The notes under the pieces: model-generated | Databases searched by the model: none | Seen by the model: the letters and a program-made list of their open reading frames with translations, nothing else | What the model was told of the DNA's origin: nothing | Assembly: GCF_004353845.1 (NCBI RefSeq) | Contig: NZ_CP037864.1 | Location: 4,588,001-4,652,000 of the forward strand | From: Citrobacter arsenatis | GTDB lineage: Bacteria > Pseudomonadota > Gammaproteobacteria > Enterobacterales > Enterobacteriaceae | Direction: 5' to 3' | Length of the DNA stretch: 64,000 bases | Shown here: one piece after another, positions 6,824 through 16,448 of the stretch | Position numbering within the stretch: the first letter of the stretch is position 1 | How the letters are laid out: each line of letters opens with the position of its first letter | Program-made: the position numbers and the translations under genes

Positions 6824-9118
6824 TCAGAGCGCCTGGGTGAAAGTACGTGAAATAACATCCTGCTGCTGTTCGCGGGTCAGCGCGTTGAAGCGCACCGCAT
6901 AGCCAGACACGCGGATCGTCAGGTTCGGATAGTTTTCCGGGTGCTCAATGGCATCCATCAACATTTCACGGTTCATAACGTTAACGTTCAGATGCTGACC
7001 ACCTTCCACATGCGCTTCATGGTGGAAGTAACCGTCCAGCAGACCGACCAGGTTGGTTTTACGCACCCCGTCCTCTTTGCCCAGCGCTGCCGGCACAATG
7101 GAGAAGGTGTACGAGATACCGTCTTTGGCATAGGTGAACGGCAGTTTGGCGACCGACGTTAACGACGCCACCGCACCTTTACGATCGCGGCCGTGCATCG
7201 GGTTCGCCCCTGGCGCAAACGGCGTACCAGCGCGACGTCCGTCCGGCGTGTTACCGGTTTTCTGTCCGTACACCACGTTGGAGGTGATAGTCAGAATAGA
7301 CTGCGTTGGCACCGCGTTACGGTAGGTTGGCAACACCTTAATTTTCTTCATAAAGCGTTCGACCAGGTCGCAGGCAATGCTGTCTACGCGCTCGTCGTTG
7401 TTGCCGTATTGCGGATAGTCACCTTCGATTTCAAAATCAATCGCCAGGCCGTTTTCATCACGAATCGGTTTCACGCGGGCGTATTTAATAGCCGACAGAG
7501 AATCCGCCGCCACGGACAGACCCGCCATACCGCAGGCCATCGTGCGATAGACATCACGATCGTGCAGCGCCATTAGCGAAGCTTCGTAGCTGTACTTGTC
7601 GTGCATGTAGTGGATGATGTTCAGCGCGCTGATGTACTGCACGGCCAGCCAGTCCATAAAGTGGTCCAGGCTCTCCATCACCGTGTCGTAGTCCAGCACG
7701 TCATCCATCAGCGGCGCCGTTTTCGGGCCGACCTGGATTTTCAGCTTCTCATCCACGCCGCCGTTGATTGCGTACAGCAACGTTTTGGCGAGGTTGGCAC
7801 GCGCACCGAAGAACTGCATTTGTTTGCCGATAACCATCGGGCTGACGCAGCAGGCAATGGCATAGTCATCGCTGTCAAAGTCGGCACGCATCAGATCGTC
7901 GTTTTCATACTGCAAAGACGAGGTGATGATAGACACCTGAGCTGCGTATTTTTTGAAGGCAATCGGTAGTTGCTCAGACCACAGCACCGTCAGGTTCGGC
8001 TCTGGTGCCGGGCCCATGGTGTGCAGCGTATGCAGATAGCGGAACGAGTTTTTCGTCACCAGCGTGCGGCCATCCAACCCCATACCGCCGATAACTTCGG
8101 TCGCCCAGATTGGGTCGCCTGAGAACAGAGTGTCGAATTCCGGCGTACGCAGGAAGCGCACCATACGGATCTTCATGATGAAGTGGTCGATCAGCTCTTG
8201 CGCCTGCTGCTCATTTAACACGCCCGCTTTGAAATCGCGCTCAATGTAGATGTCGAGGAACGATGCGGTACGGCCCAGTGACATAGCGCCGCCGTTCTGC
8301 GATTTCACCGCAGCCAGGTAAGCAAAGTACACCCACTGCACCGCTTCCTGCGCATTACGCGCCGGACGGGAGATATCGCAGCCATATTTCGCCGCCATTT
8401 CCTGCATTTGCAGCAGGGCGCGACGGTGTTCAGACAGCTCTTCGCGCAGACGAATCGTGGCTTCAAGATTCTGGCCCCACTCCAGATTCGACTGGAGATC
8501 GGCAAACTGCAGTTCACGCTCGCGTACCAGGTAGCAGATACCGTACAGCGCGACGCGGCGATAATCACCGATGATACGACCACGGCCATAGCCGTCCGGC
8601 AGACCGGTCAGCACCCCGGATTTACGGCAGCGCAGCATGTCCGGAGAGTAGGCGTCGAATACGCCCTGGTTATGGGTTTTACGCAGTTCAGTAAACTGGT
8701 ATTCAAAGTCAGCATCCATCTCACGACCATAAGCATCAAAAGAGCTTTTGATCATGTTGATGCCGCCAAACGGATGCAGAGCACGCTTGAGCGGCTTATC
8801 CGTTTGCAGACCGACGATTTTTTCCAGTTCTTGTTCAATATAACCCGCATCATGTGCGGTGATCGTAGTGGCAATATTGGTATCGAAATCAACCGGCGCG
8901 TGCGTCGAGTTTTCAATACGGATGCCCGCCATGACTTTTTCCCACAGCGCAGTGGTCGCAGGCGTAGCTTCGGCGAGGAAAGATTCATCCCCTTCATAAG
9001 GCGTATAGTTGTGCTGAATAAAATCACGGACATTAATTTCTTCTTTCCAGTCCGTACCTTTAAAGCCATTCCAGGCTTCGGCATACAGCATATCGCTGGT
9101 ATCGATATTTACCTTCAT
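6824..9118 (-). CDS. tdcE: 2-ketobutyrate formate-lyase / pyruvate formate-lyase TdcE
   Basis: A 764-residue glycyl-radical enzyme, the same length as E. coli TdcE. It cleaves 2-ketobutyrate with CoA to propionyl-CoA and formate, and can also use pyruvate. The paired active-site cysteines are in SDDYAIACCVSPMVIGKQMQ and the radical glycine is about residue 739 in IRVSGYAVRF near the C-terminus. It works only anaerobically after activation by the PflA activase, which is encoded elsewhere. It is cotranscribed with the kinase tdcD, which recovers ATP from the product. No anomalies are seen. Confidence 0.98.
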   Translation of the reverse strand: MKVNIDTSDMLYAEAWNGFKGTDWKEEINVRDFIQHNYTPYEGDESFLAEATPATTALWEKVMAGIRIENSTHAPVDFDTNIATTITAHDAGYIEQELEKIVGLQTDKPLKRALHPFGGINMIKSSFDAYGREMDADFEYQFTELRKTHNQGVFDAYSPDMLRCRKSGVLTGLPDGYGRGRIIGDYRRVALYGICYLVRERELQFADLQSNLEWGQNLEATIRLREELSEHRRALLQMQEMAAKYGCDISRPARNAQEAVQWVYFAYLAAVKSQNGGAMSLGRTASFLDIYIERDFKAGVLNEQQAQELIDHFIMKIRMVRFLRTPEFDTLFSGDPIWATEVIGGMGLDGRTLVTKNSFRYLHTLHTMGPAPEPNLTVLWSEQLPIAFKKYAAQVSIITSSLQYENDDLMRADFDSDDYAIACCVSPMVIGKQMQFFGARANLAKTLLYAINGGVDEKLKIQVGPKTAPLMDDVLDYDTVMESLDHFMDWLAVQYISALNIIHYMHDKYSYEASLMALHDRDVYRTMACGMAGLSVAADSLSAIKYARVKPIRDENGLAIDFEIEGDYPQYGNNDERVDSIACDLVERFMKKIKVLPTYRNAVPTQSILTITSNVVYGQKTGNTPDGRRAGTPFAPGANPMHGRDRKGAVASLTSVAKLPFTYAKDGISYTFSIVPAALGKEDGVRKTNLVGLLDGYFHHEAHVEGGQHLNVNVMNREMLMDAIEHPENYPNLTIRVSGYAVRFNALTREQQQDVISRTFTQAL

Positions 9119-9146
9119 GAAAAATAATCTCTCTGCTGAAATTTAA

Positions 9147-10355
9147 TTATGCAAATTCTACTGGTGTATTAATTTTGCCTAACGCAATAGCATCACGCGC
9201 AATCATTTTCTCTTCATTTGTGGGAATTACCGCACAAATAACACGAGCATCTTTATTAGAGATAATTCTTTCGCCATGGGAATTTGGCAGATTATTCATT
9301 TCGCTGTCGATATTCACCCCTAAAACGGCGAGATGTTCAATAACCAGACGACGAATTAATACCGAGTTCTCACCTATTCCACCGGTGAAAATAATCCCAT
9401 CAAGACGATGCAGCGATGCGGCATGTCCGGCGATATGGCGTGCGATACGATGCACAAACGTTTTAATCGCCAGCTGCGCACGCTCATGTCCCTCGTGCCA
9501 GGCCTTTTCTAACGTGCGTAAGTCAGAAGACAAACCGGAAATACCCAGTAAACCGGACTCTTTATTCACCACGCGCTCAAGGTCGCTCAGCGTCTGGTTG
9601 GTTTCGCTGGCAATCCACGCCATCGCGCCGAAATCGACGTCGCCGCTGCGTGTGCCCATCATCAGCCCTTCCAGCGGCGTCATGCCCATTGAGGTATCAA
9701 CGCTCTGTCCGTTACGTACCGCACAGATTGACGCGCCGTTGCCCAGGTGCGCCACAACCAGACCTGAGTCATCATGTTGCAGGTCGAGAAGCTCATGCGC
9801 TCGCTGAGAAACATAGCGGTGCGACGTGCCGTGGAAACCGTAACGACGAACCCCCAACTCCTCATAATATTTCCACGGTAAACCGTACAGATAGGCCTCA
9901 GGAGCCATCGTCTGGTGGAAGCTGGTATCAAATACCGCCACCTGCTGCACGCCTGGAAAAAGGTGCTGAGCGGACTCGATCCCACTGAGGTTCGCATAAT
10001 TATGTAACGGTGCTAAAGGCGATACCCGGCGAATATTATCGATAACTTCGTCAGTAATAATTGCTGATTCGGTAAAGATATTTCCACCGTGGGCAATGCG
10101 GTGGCCAATTAAGGCCACGCTGTCCATTAAATTACGTTTCTCTAGTTCAACGGCAATTGCTTTTAATGCGTCTTCGTAGCTGTGGTGAGCCAGCTTAGCT
10201 GGCTCTCCTCCATTAATTGCTATGAACGCATTTTCAGAGTTAATACCGTCCGCGATCCCCGCCATTAAAACATCACAGCTTGCTGCATCCAGCACTGAGA
10301 ATTTAATGGAGGATGAACCACAGTTAATAACCAGTACTACCGGAAACTCATTCAT
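9147..10355 (-). CDS. tdcD: Propionate/acetate kinase TdcD
   Basis: A 402-residue acetokinase-family enzyme that transfers phosphate from propionyl phosphate to ADP, the ATP-yielding step of threonine fermentation. Seen are the N-terminal phosphate-binding motif VLVINCGSSSIKFSV (about 7-21), YGFHGTSHRYVSQRA in the centre, MMGTRSGDVDFG, and the C-terminal GIIFTGGIGENS adenosine motif. Propionyl-CoA from TdcE must first be turned into propionyl phosphate by a phosphotransacetylase not in this operon. It lies between tdcC and tdcE with short spacers. Confidence 0.97.
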   Translation of the reverse strand: MNEFPVVLVINCGSSSIKFSVLDAASCDVLMAGIADGINSENAFIAINGGEPAKLAHHSYEDALKAIAVELEKRNLMDSVALIGHRIAHGGNIFTESAIITDEVIDNIRRVSPLAPLHNYANLSGIESAQHLFPGVQQVAVFDTSFHQTMAPEAYLYGLPWKYYEELGVRRYGFHGTSHRYVSQRAHELLDLQHDDSGLVVAHLGNGASICAVRNGQSVDTSMGMTPLEGLMMGTRSGDVDFGAMAWIASETNQTLSDLERVVNKESGLLGISGLSSDLRTLEKAWHEGHERAQLAIKTFVHRIARHIAGHAASLHRLDGIIFTGGIGENSVLIRRLVIEHLAVLGVNIDSEMNNLPNSHGERIISNKDARVICAVIPTNEEKMIARDAIALGKINTPVEFA

Positions 10356-10386
10356 TTCACTACTCCGCTCATCCTGAGCTTAAGGA

Positions 10387-11718
10387 TTAAAACAGTTTGT
10401 AGACAATGTTCAGGATGGTCAGCAGACCAATCACGGTAACAAACACGTTATCCAGACGGCCACGGTATTTCGCCAGTGATGGCGCTTTACGGATGGCGTA
10501 CATCGGCAGCAGGCAGAGCAGAGAGGCAATAATCGGCGCGCCCATTGCTTCAATCAGGTCCAGGATGTTCGGGTTGGCGTAAGCCACAACCCAGGTGGAG
10601 CCCATGATGAAGATCATGCTGATGGTATTAAGTTTGCCGGCAGAAACTTTCGTTTTATCGCCTTTATAACCAAACTTCAGCACCAGACCGTTCAGACCTT
10701 CCAGCGTGCCCAGATAGTGGCCGAAGAAAGATTTGAAGATAGCAACCAGTGCGATGATTGAAGCACCGTACTCCAGAACAGTCGCGAAGGTGGACTTCGT
10801 ACCGGACAGTGAAGCGAAGTGGTTCGCAAGGTAAGACAGCACTGGAATGTTCTGCGCTTTCGCATCTGCCATGTTTGCCGGAGACAGCGTGAACAGGCAG
10901 CTAAAGGCGAAGAACATCACCACGGCAACCATCAACATACTGGCGCGGGAGATGATTTTGGAACATTTCTGCTCGGTAAATTCACGACCGTAATCTTTCT
11001 CATACTCTTCACGTTTGGAGACCACGAAGGAAGAAACGATAGGTGAGAAGTTGAAAGAGAACACCATGATGGAAATACCCAGCCACACGGTAACCAGGAT
11101 GCCGTCATGGCCCGTCAGTGCGATATTGCTGAGATCAACCTGATCGATAACCGCAGAGTTCCAGTAAGGAATCAGAGACAGAGAGATAAGCACCAGGCTG
11201 GCAATAAACGGCCATACCAGATAGCTCATCACTTTAACCATCAGATCCTTACCAAACCAGATAACGAATGCCATCAGCAGCAGCAGGAACAGTGCCACGA
11301 AGCCACGGTTTAACGCGGGCATCTGCAACTGGTTTTCCCAGAAGGTCATAAAGGTGTTGGTAATGGTGACGCCATAAATCCACAGCAGCGGACAAATCGC
11401 AAAGAAGTAGAGGAACGTGATAACCACGCCGCCCGTTTTACCAAAGTGCTCTTCAACCGTTTCTGTGATGTTACCGGAAGGATTAGAACCGGAAAGACAC
11501 AGGCGTGCCAGCGCACGGTGGCAATAGAAGGCGATGGGGTATGCCAGCACCAGCATGATCAGAATGGGGATCAGTCCGCCAAAACCTGCGCGGATAGGGA
11601 AGAACAGCACCCCTGCGCCGATGGCTGTACCAAATAAACCCAGTGTCCAGGTGGTGTCCGATTTGCGCCAGGACGACTGCTTTGTCTGGCTGGATACAAT
11701 GCTATCAGTAGTACTCAT
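10387..11718 (-). CDS. tdcC: Threonine/serine:H+ symporter TdcC
   Basis: A 443-residue inner-membrane permease of the HAAAP family with about eleven transmembrane helices; the first is TWTLGLFGTAIGAGVLFFPI (about 24-43). In E. coli TdcC imports L-threonine and L-serine with protons during anaerobic growth. It is the transport step of the operon, 22 bases downstream of tdcB and 31 bases before tdcD. It is related to cyuP at 2569 and to mtr at 49653. Confidence 0.97.
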   Translation of the reverse strand: MSTTDSIVSSQTKQSSWRKSDTTWTLGLFGTAIGAGVLFFPIRAGFGGLIPILIMLVLAYPIAFYCHRALARLCLSGSNPSGNITETVEEHFGKTGGVVITFLYFFAICPLLWIYGVTITNTFMTFWENQLQMPALNRGFVALFLLLLMAFVIWFGKDLMVKVMSYLVWPFIASLVLISLSLIPYWNSAVIDQVDLSNIALTGHDGILVTVWLGISIMVFSFNFSPIVSSFVVSKREEYEKDYGREFTEQKCSKIISRASMLMVAVVMFFAFSCLFTLSPANMADAKAQNIPVLSYLANHFASLSGTKSTFATVLEYGASIIALVAIFKSFFGHYLGTLEGLNGLVLKFGYKGDKTKVSAGKLNTISMIFIMGSTWVVAYANPNILDLIEAMGAPIIASLLCLLPMYAIRKAPSLAKYRGRLDNVFVTVIGLLTILNIVYKLF

Positions 11719-11740
11719 ATCCTATCCTCAACGAAGTATA

Positions 11741-12730
11741 TTAAGCGTCAACTAAACCAGTAATTTGAGATACACGAGAAAGGTCGATATTACCGCCAGA
11801 AATAATGCTGACTGTTTTTCTGTTCTGGATATAGCTATCTAATTTCCCGCTTAATAATGCTGCGCATGCCAGCGCGCCGGCACCTTCAGTCACAACTTTA
11901 TTTCGCTGAATTAATGCCACCATGCTGTTGCGAATTTCATCTTCGCTGACCAGGACAATGTCATCTACCAACTCACGAACAATTTCATACGTTAAAGTAC
12001 CCGGGCGGGAAACGTCACAACCATCCGCCAGGGTGCCGGTCGTTCGGTGCGTGGTTATTTCTCCAGCGTGGAAAGAAGCCGCCATGCCATGAACGTTTTC
12101 AGACTGTACACCAATAATTTTAATGGTCGGGTTAATAGATTTAATTGCCACCGCAATACCCGCAATCAGTCCGCCGCCGCCAATTGGCACAATCACGTTA
12201 TCGACATCGTACAGATCTTCCAGAATTTCCAGACCAATAGTGCCCTGACCAGCAATAACTTTCGGATCATCATATGGTGGAATAAAGATACGGCCTTCAG
12301 TTTCCACAATCTCGCTAACCTTAGCGATGGTGTCGTTGAAGTTGTCACCGTGCAGCACAACTTCTGCAGAATAATCGCAAGTTGCTGCAACTTTAGACTT
12401 CGGCGCGCCTTTCGGCATCACCACTTTACCGTCGATTCCGAGCATGGCGCAGGAAAGAGAAACCCCTTGCGCATGGTTACCCGCAGAGCAAGCCACCACG
12501 CCTTTACGTCTTTCAGCGTCGGTTAATGAACTGAGCTTGTTAAACGCGCCACGGATTTTAAATGAACCGGTACGCTGCATGTTTTCAAACTTGAGGAAAA
12601 TTTCCCCTTTACACTGTTCACTAAAATAGTTTGAGCGAGGCATTCCCGTTTTATAAATTTTCCCCGCCAGTCTTTTTTTCGCTTCGAGGATATCTTCAAT
12701 TGCAACTGGGAGATCGTATGTAATGTGCAT
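11741..12730 (-). CDS. tdcB: Catabolic threonine dehydratase TdcB
   Basis: A 329-residue PLP enzyme that deaminates L-threonine to 2-ketobutyrate and also acts on serine. The PLP lysine is K58 in RTGSFKIRGAFNKL, and the glycine-rich phosphate loop is VPIGGGGLIAG. It lacks the C-terminal regulatory ACT domain of biosynthetic IlvA, which fits the AMP-activated catabolic form. It is the first structural gene after the regulator tdcA (98-base gap) and commits threonine to the TdcE/TdcD branch. Confidence 0.97.
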   Translation of the reverse strand: MHITYDLPVAIEDILEAKKRLAGKIYKTGMPRSNYFSEQCKGEIFLKFENMQRTGSFKIRGAFNKLSSLTDAERRKGVVACSAGNHAQGVSLSCAMLGIDGKVVMPKGAPKSKVAATCDYSAEVVLHGDNFNDTIAKVSEIVETEGRIFIPPYDDPKVIAGQGTIGLEILEDLYDVDNVIVPIGGGGLIAGIAVAIKSINPTIKIIGVQSENVHGMAASFHAGEITTHRTTGTLADGCDVSRPGTLTYEIVRELVDDIVLVSEDEIRNSMVALIQRNKVVTEGAGALACAALLSGKLDSYIQNRKTVSIISGGNIDLSRVSQITGLVDA

Positions 12731-12828
12731 TAGAACCTCTTACTAGGGTATTAAAGTAAATAGATAACCGTAACCATTGTCAGATATAGACAGATGGCGT
12801 TTATTTTGTGTTAAAACAAATTCAATCT

Positions 12829-13767
12829 TTAATCAATTTCAATTAATTGCCTTCGTCTCCGACAATTATATGATGAATACTCTTTGGCTAATTCCACCAA
12901 AATAGATGCTGCTTTTTTAATTCGATAATTTTTCGACCATACGGCGGCATAACGCGCGACGGGTAAGGTTTCTTCTACCGGGATAGTAATAAACTGGTTT
13001 GAGCCAAACGGTGTGGTCATATCGCAGGGAATTACTGTTAAGAAATCAGCATTGAGAACAAGATTATAAATCGTAACGACGGAGTCTGTTTTAACGATGT
13101 TTTCACTGCTGATGCCATTATTTTGTAACGTAGTTAGAAGTTCGCTGTAGTACCCCATATTCGTTTGTGGCAACACCCACTGTTCGTTTTTCAACGCGCT
13201 CAGCGAGGTGATGCCGGTGCATGTTCGGGACTTGCTGGCAACCAGGACGAAGTCTGACTCAAAGAGCGGTTCAACATGCAGATCGTGCAGTTTCATCTCA
13301 TCGCTCAGCGTACCGATGGCAAAATCCAGACGCCCATCACGAATCGCTGGTAAGAACGAGGAGAGCTGAGCTTCATACATAGAAACCTGCGCTTTCGGGA
13401 ACACCTCTTTGAATTTTTTAATCATCCCGGACATGATGGTGAAGGCAATCAGTGAAGGAAAGCCAAACGACACATCAACGACCGCGTTGCTCGTCATGCT
13501 GTTCATCTCATCAACCATGTTTTTCATTTCACGAGTAATGGATTCAGACCACGAGAGCATCACCTGACCAGCCTGAGTCAACGTTACGCCGGTATTTTTA
13601 CGCACCACTAACTCAATACCAAAATAAGCTTCTACATCATTTATGATTTTGCTGACAGCGGGTTGAGTTAAGCCTAATTCTTTTGCAGCTGAGCCGATAG
13701 AACCGCTTCTAATGACTTCCTGAAAGACCACTAAGTGCTGTGTTTTAGGGAGCGTAATAGTATTCAT
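12829..13767 (-). CDS. tdcA: LysR-family activator TdcA of the tdc operon
   Basis: A 312-residue LysR-type activator. The N-terminal helix-turn-helix is RSGSIGSAAKELGLTQPAVS and the rest is the periplasmic-binding-like effector domain. It is the first gene of its own operon and activates transcription of all seven genes. I used the ATG at 13767 (start MNTITLPKTQHLVVFQEVIR), as in E. coli. An in-frame start at 13845 would overlap the CRP site, so the extra 26 residues would come from promoter DNA. The last residues (RRRQLIEID) are conserved with E. coli TdcA. Confidence 0.96.
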   Translation of the reverse strand: MNTITLPKTQHLVVFQEVIRSGSIGSAAKELGLTQPAVSKIINDVEAYFGIELVVRKNTGVTLTQAGQVMLSWSESITREMKNMVDEMNSMTSNAVVDVSFGFPSLIAFTIMSGMIKKFKEVFPKAQVSMYEAQLSSFLPAIRDGRLDFAIGTLSDEMKLHDLHVEPLFESDFVLVASKSRTCTGITSLSALKNEQWVLPQTNMGYYSELLTTLQNNGISSENIVKTDSVVTIYNLVLNADFLTVIPCDMTTPFGSNQFITIPVEETLPVARYAAVWSKNYRIKKAASILVELAKEYSSYNCRRRRQLIEID

Positions 13768-13827
13768 ATCGACCTGCTCTAATAACTTTGTTGACGGCAG
13801 GAAGTGTACCAAATTAACCGAACGAGG

Positions 13828-13849
13828 ATATGTGCTACTACTCACAAAT
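13828..13849 (-). promoter_or_regulatory. CRP site of the tdc promoter
   Basis: On the minus strand TGTGA-GTAGTA-GCACA (13831-13846) lies 64 bases upstream of the tdcA start codon. It closely resembles the known E. coli tdc CRP site (ATTTGTGAGTGG...GCACATAT), where CRP acts at about -41 and catabolite control is strong. Position and sequence both fit a class II activator site. Confidence 0.85.
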
Positions 13850-14487
13850 CCCCTTGACTTACATTTTGTAAGACTATTATTAAAAATAAAACACGTTAAT
13901 AATCATACAGTTATTAAATATCTATCTCACTTTATCCTGACTTTAATCAAAAAAAGATGGGGGGATAACGATTTTTTATGGCTATAACAACATCATTTTT
14001 GCCGCTATTTCTTAAAACCACGAAAGGCTATATTTCAATCAATTACAGAGTAATTATCGGGCAAAACTGCGCTTAAATTTAATAAGCAATTTATCAAATA
14101 TAATTATATTTTATCGTTTATGGTGATTAAATAACACTATGCATCACATTTTTCCGCGTTATTTGTTTGTAAAGAAACATTGCATTCATTAATATTTAAA
14201 CTAAAAATCACAATAAATCATCATATGCAACATTACATTAACAGTGATTTTGTGCGACTTTTTAGCAAGTAATTTTGTGATGGAGATCGATTGCGTTCGA
14301 TTATTCTCTATAAAAACGTATCGCACAGCGTTTTGTGCTAGTCATCACAAAAATGGAAATATCCCACGAGAAATTTCCTCAAATAAAAAACGTTCAGCGC
14401 ATAAATAAAGGTCAAATAAAGATTCGATGAAGAGGAAATAAACGCCAGAATAGTGTTAAACCAAGCGCAGCGCGACAGGTAAACGTC
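13850..14487. promoter_or_regulatory. AT-rich tdc upstream region, no gene seen
   Basis: About 640 bases of very AT-rich DNA with many A/T tracts. In E. coli the corresponding side of tdcA carries tdcR and binding sites for IHF and LysR-type factors. I see no plus-strand reading frame of tdcR size, so tdcR is probably absent. A second CRP-like site, TGTGC-TAGTCA-TCACA, lies at 14334-14349, about 490 bases from the operon start. The base composition is typical of an H-NS-bound region; that is inference. Confidence 0.5.
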
Positions 14488-14763
14488 TGCCGGATGGCGG
14501 TATAAACACCTTATCCGGCCTACCAAACCAGTTTCCCCATTCCAGTAGGCCTGATAAGCGCAGCGCCATCAGGAAAACATTTGCCGGATGGCGGTGTAAA
14601 CACCTTATCCGGCCTACCAAACCAGTTTCCCCATCCCTGTAGGCCTGATAAGCGCAGCGCCATCAGGAAAACATTTGCCGGATGGCGGTGTAAACACCTT
14701 ATCCGGCCTACCAAACCAGTTTCCCCATCCCTGTAGGCCTGATAAGCGCAGCGCCATCAGGCA
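14488..14763. repeat. BIME array, three tandem units of 94 bp
   Basis: Three tandem units, each with a REP (TGCCGGATGGCGGTRTAAAC ... TTATCCGGCCTAC), a spacer CAAACCAGTTTCCCCAT and an inverted REP (GTAGGCCTGATAAGCGCAGC ... CATCAGG). REPs start at 14488, 14582 and 14676, giving an exact 94-base period. Units two and three are almost identical and the first has small differences, which suggests recent tandem duplication. The array lies between the rnpB terminator and the tdc control region. Confidence 0.95.
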
Positions 14764-14798
14764 TGACAACCTGCTCGGTGATTTAAAACGACAAAGCA

Positions 14799-14822
14799 AA
14801 AACCCCGCCGAAGCGGGGTTTT
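14799..14822 (-). terminator. rnpB intrinsic terminator
   Basis: On the minus strand AACCCCGCTTCGGCGGGGTT is followed by a T-rich run, a UUCG-like stable hairpin immediately downstream of the mature 3' end of rnpB. Confidence 0.93.
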
Positions 14823-14828
14823 ATAAAA

Positions 14829-15205
<377 letters not shown>

Positions 15206-15212
15206 GGCGCGC

Positions 15213-15241
15213 AGTATAGAGGGTTTGCGGGTTAATGTCAC
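15213..15241 (-). promoter_or_regulatory. rnpB promoter overlapping the garK stop codon
   Basis: On the minus strand a -35 element GTGACA (15236-15241) and a -10 element TATACT (15213-15218) are separated by 17 bases. The -10 is followed by GCGCGCC just before the RNA start, a GC-rich discriminator as expected for a stable RNA promoter. The -35 overlaps the garK TGA stop (15238-15240). Confidence 0.85.
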
Positions 15242-16383
15242 CCCGCACTGCGCATTCCTATCGCTAACGTGGCGGCAATGTTTCTTGAAGCGCGATAAAT
15301 ATTATCAAATGCCCCACGGAAGGCCTCTTCCAGCGTGCTGATGCTGGTCAATACGCTAAACACCGCATCGATACCATATTGGTGCACCACCTCCACATCG
15401 CGCGTCAGGCTACCACCGATGCCAATGACCGGTTTGTGGTACTTCTTCGCGACATGCGCTACGCCTACCGGAACTTTGCCGTGAATGCTCTGGCTGTCAA
15501 TCCGCCCTTCGCCGGTCACCACCAACGTACAGTCGTGAATATGCTCTTCCAGATTAAGTGCCTGGGTCACAATCTCGATACCGCTGCGCAGCTCCGCGCC
15601 TAAAAAAGCCATTAACGCTGCGCCCATTCCACCTGCCGCGCCGGAGCCGGGAACCTCTTTCACATCAACCCGCAGCGACTTTTTAATGATGTCGGCATAA
15701 TGAGACAGATTACGATCCAGTTCGAGAATGCGTTCTTCCGTTGCCCCTTTCTGCGGGCCAAAGATGCGCGAAGCGCCAGTATCGCCTGTAAGCGGATTGG
15801 TCACGTCACAAGCCACGCGAATTGAACAGGTTTTTAAGCGCGGATCCAGGCCCGAGATATCGATGGTATTCAGACTCATCAGGCTTCCGCCACCGTAGCC
15901 AATCTCTGTCCCGTTGGCGTCGCAGAGCTTCGCCCCCAGCGCCTGTACCATACCTGCACCGCCGTCGTTGGTCGCACTGCCGCCAATACCAATAATGATG
16001 CTCTGCGCACCGCTATCCAACGCCTGCAAAATCAACTCCCCGGTGCCACGCGACGTGGTGACTAATGGGTTACGCTTTTCAGGAGGAACCAACGCCAGAC
16101 CGCTGGCTGCAGCCATTTCGATAAACGCAGTTTTACCGTCCCCGGACATGCCCCAGCAGGCATTCACTTTTTCGCCCAGCGGCCCCGTCACCCACGCTGA
16201 ATGTTCACTCCCTTGCGTCGCGGCAATCATGGCTTCAACCGTTCCTTCGCCGCCATCGGCAACCGGAACAGAAACATATTGCGCATCGGGGAAAATTTCC
16301 CGAAATCCTTTTTCTATTGCCTGAGCTACCTCGGTAGCAGAAAGGCTTTCTTTATAAGAGTCTGGGGCAATTACGATTTTCAT
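15238..16383 (-). CDS. garK: Glycerate 2-kinase GarK
   Basis: A 381-residue type I glycerate kinase that phosphorylates D-glycerate to 2-phosphoglycerate, the last step of galactarate/glucarate use before glycolysis. The start MKIVIAPDSYKESLSATEVA has a family-typical N-terminus, and VADGGEGTVEAM and IGIGGSATNDGGAGMVQALG are conserved motifs. The ATG at 16383 is preferred; an upstream in-frame start would add 36 non-conserved residues. It is the last gene of garPLRK, 65 bases after garR. Confidence 0.96.
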   Translation of the reverse strand: MKIVIAPDSYKESLSATEVAQAIEKGFREIFPDAQYVSVPVADGGEGTVEAMIAATQGSEHSAWVTGPLGEKVNACWGMSGDGKTAFIEMAAASGLALVPPEKRNPLVTTSRGTGELILQALDSGAQSIIIGIGGSATNDGGAGMVQALGAKLCDANGTEIGYGGGSLMSLNTIDISGLDPRLKTCSIRVACDVTNPLTGDTGASRIFGPQKGATEERILELDRNLSHYADIIKKSLRVDVKEVPGSGAAGGMGAALMAFLGAELRSGIEIVTQALNLEEHIHDCTLVVTGEGRIDSQSIHGKVPVGVAHVAKKYHKPVIGIGGSLTRDVEVVHQYGIDAVFSVLTSISTLEEAFRGAFDNIYRASRNIAATLAIGMRSAG

Positions 16384-16448
16384 AGTTATGTAGCCTGACT
16401 GTGCCGCGCAAGGCAAGAAATACAGGGCGCGCATCCGCGCCCTTCTTG

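Noticed and set aside
9650..9997. Overlapping frames inside tdcD on both strands
   Set aside because: The acetokinase frame is conserved along its whole length; the others carry no known motif.
13768..13845. An upstream in-frame start for tdcA
   Set aside because: It would place the start codon in the CRP site and add residues absent from E. coli TdcA.
14520..14799. Minus-strand frames of 61-64 codons with repeated blocks
   Set aside because: They are translations of the BIME units; the repeated peptide follows the 94-bp period.
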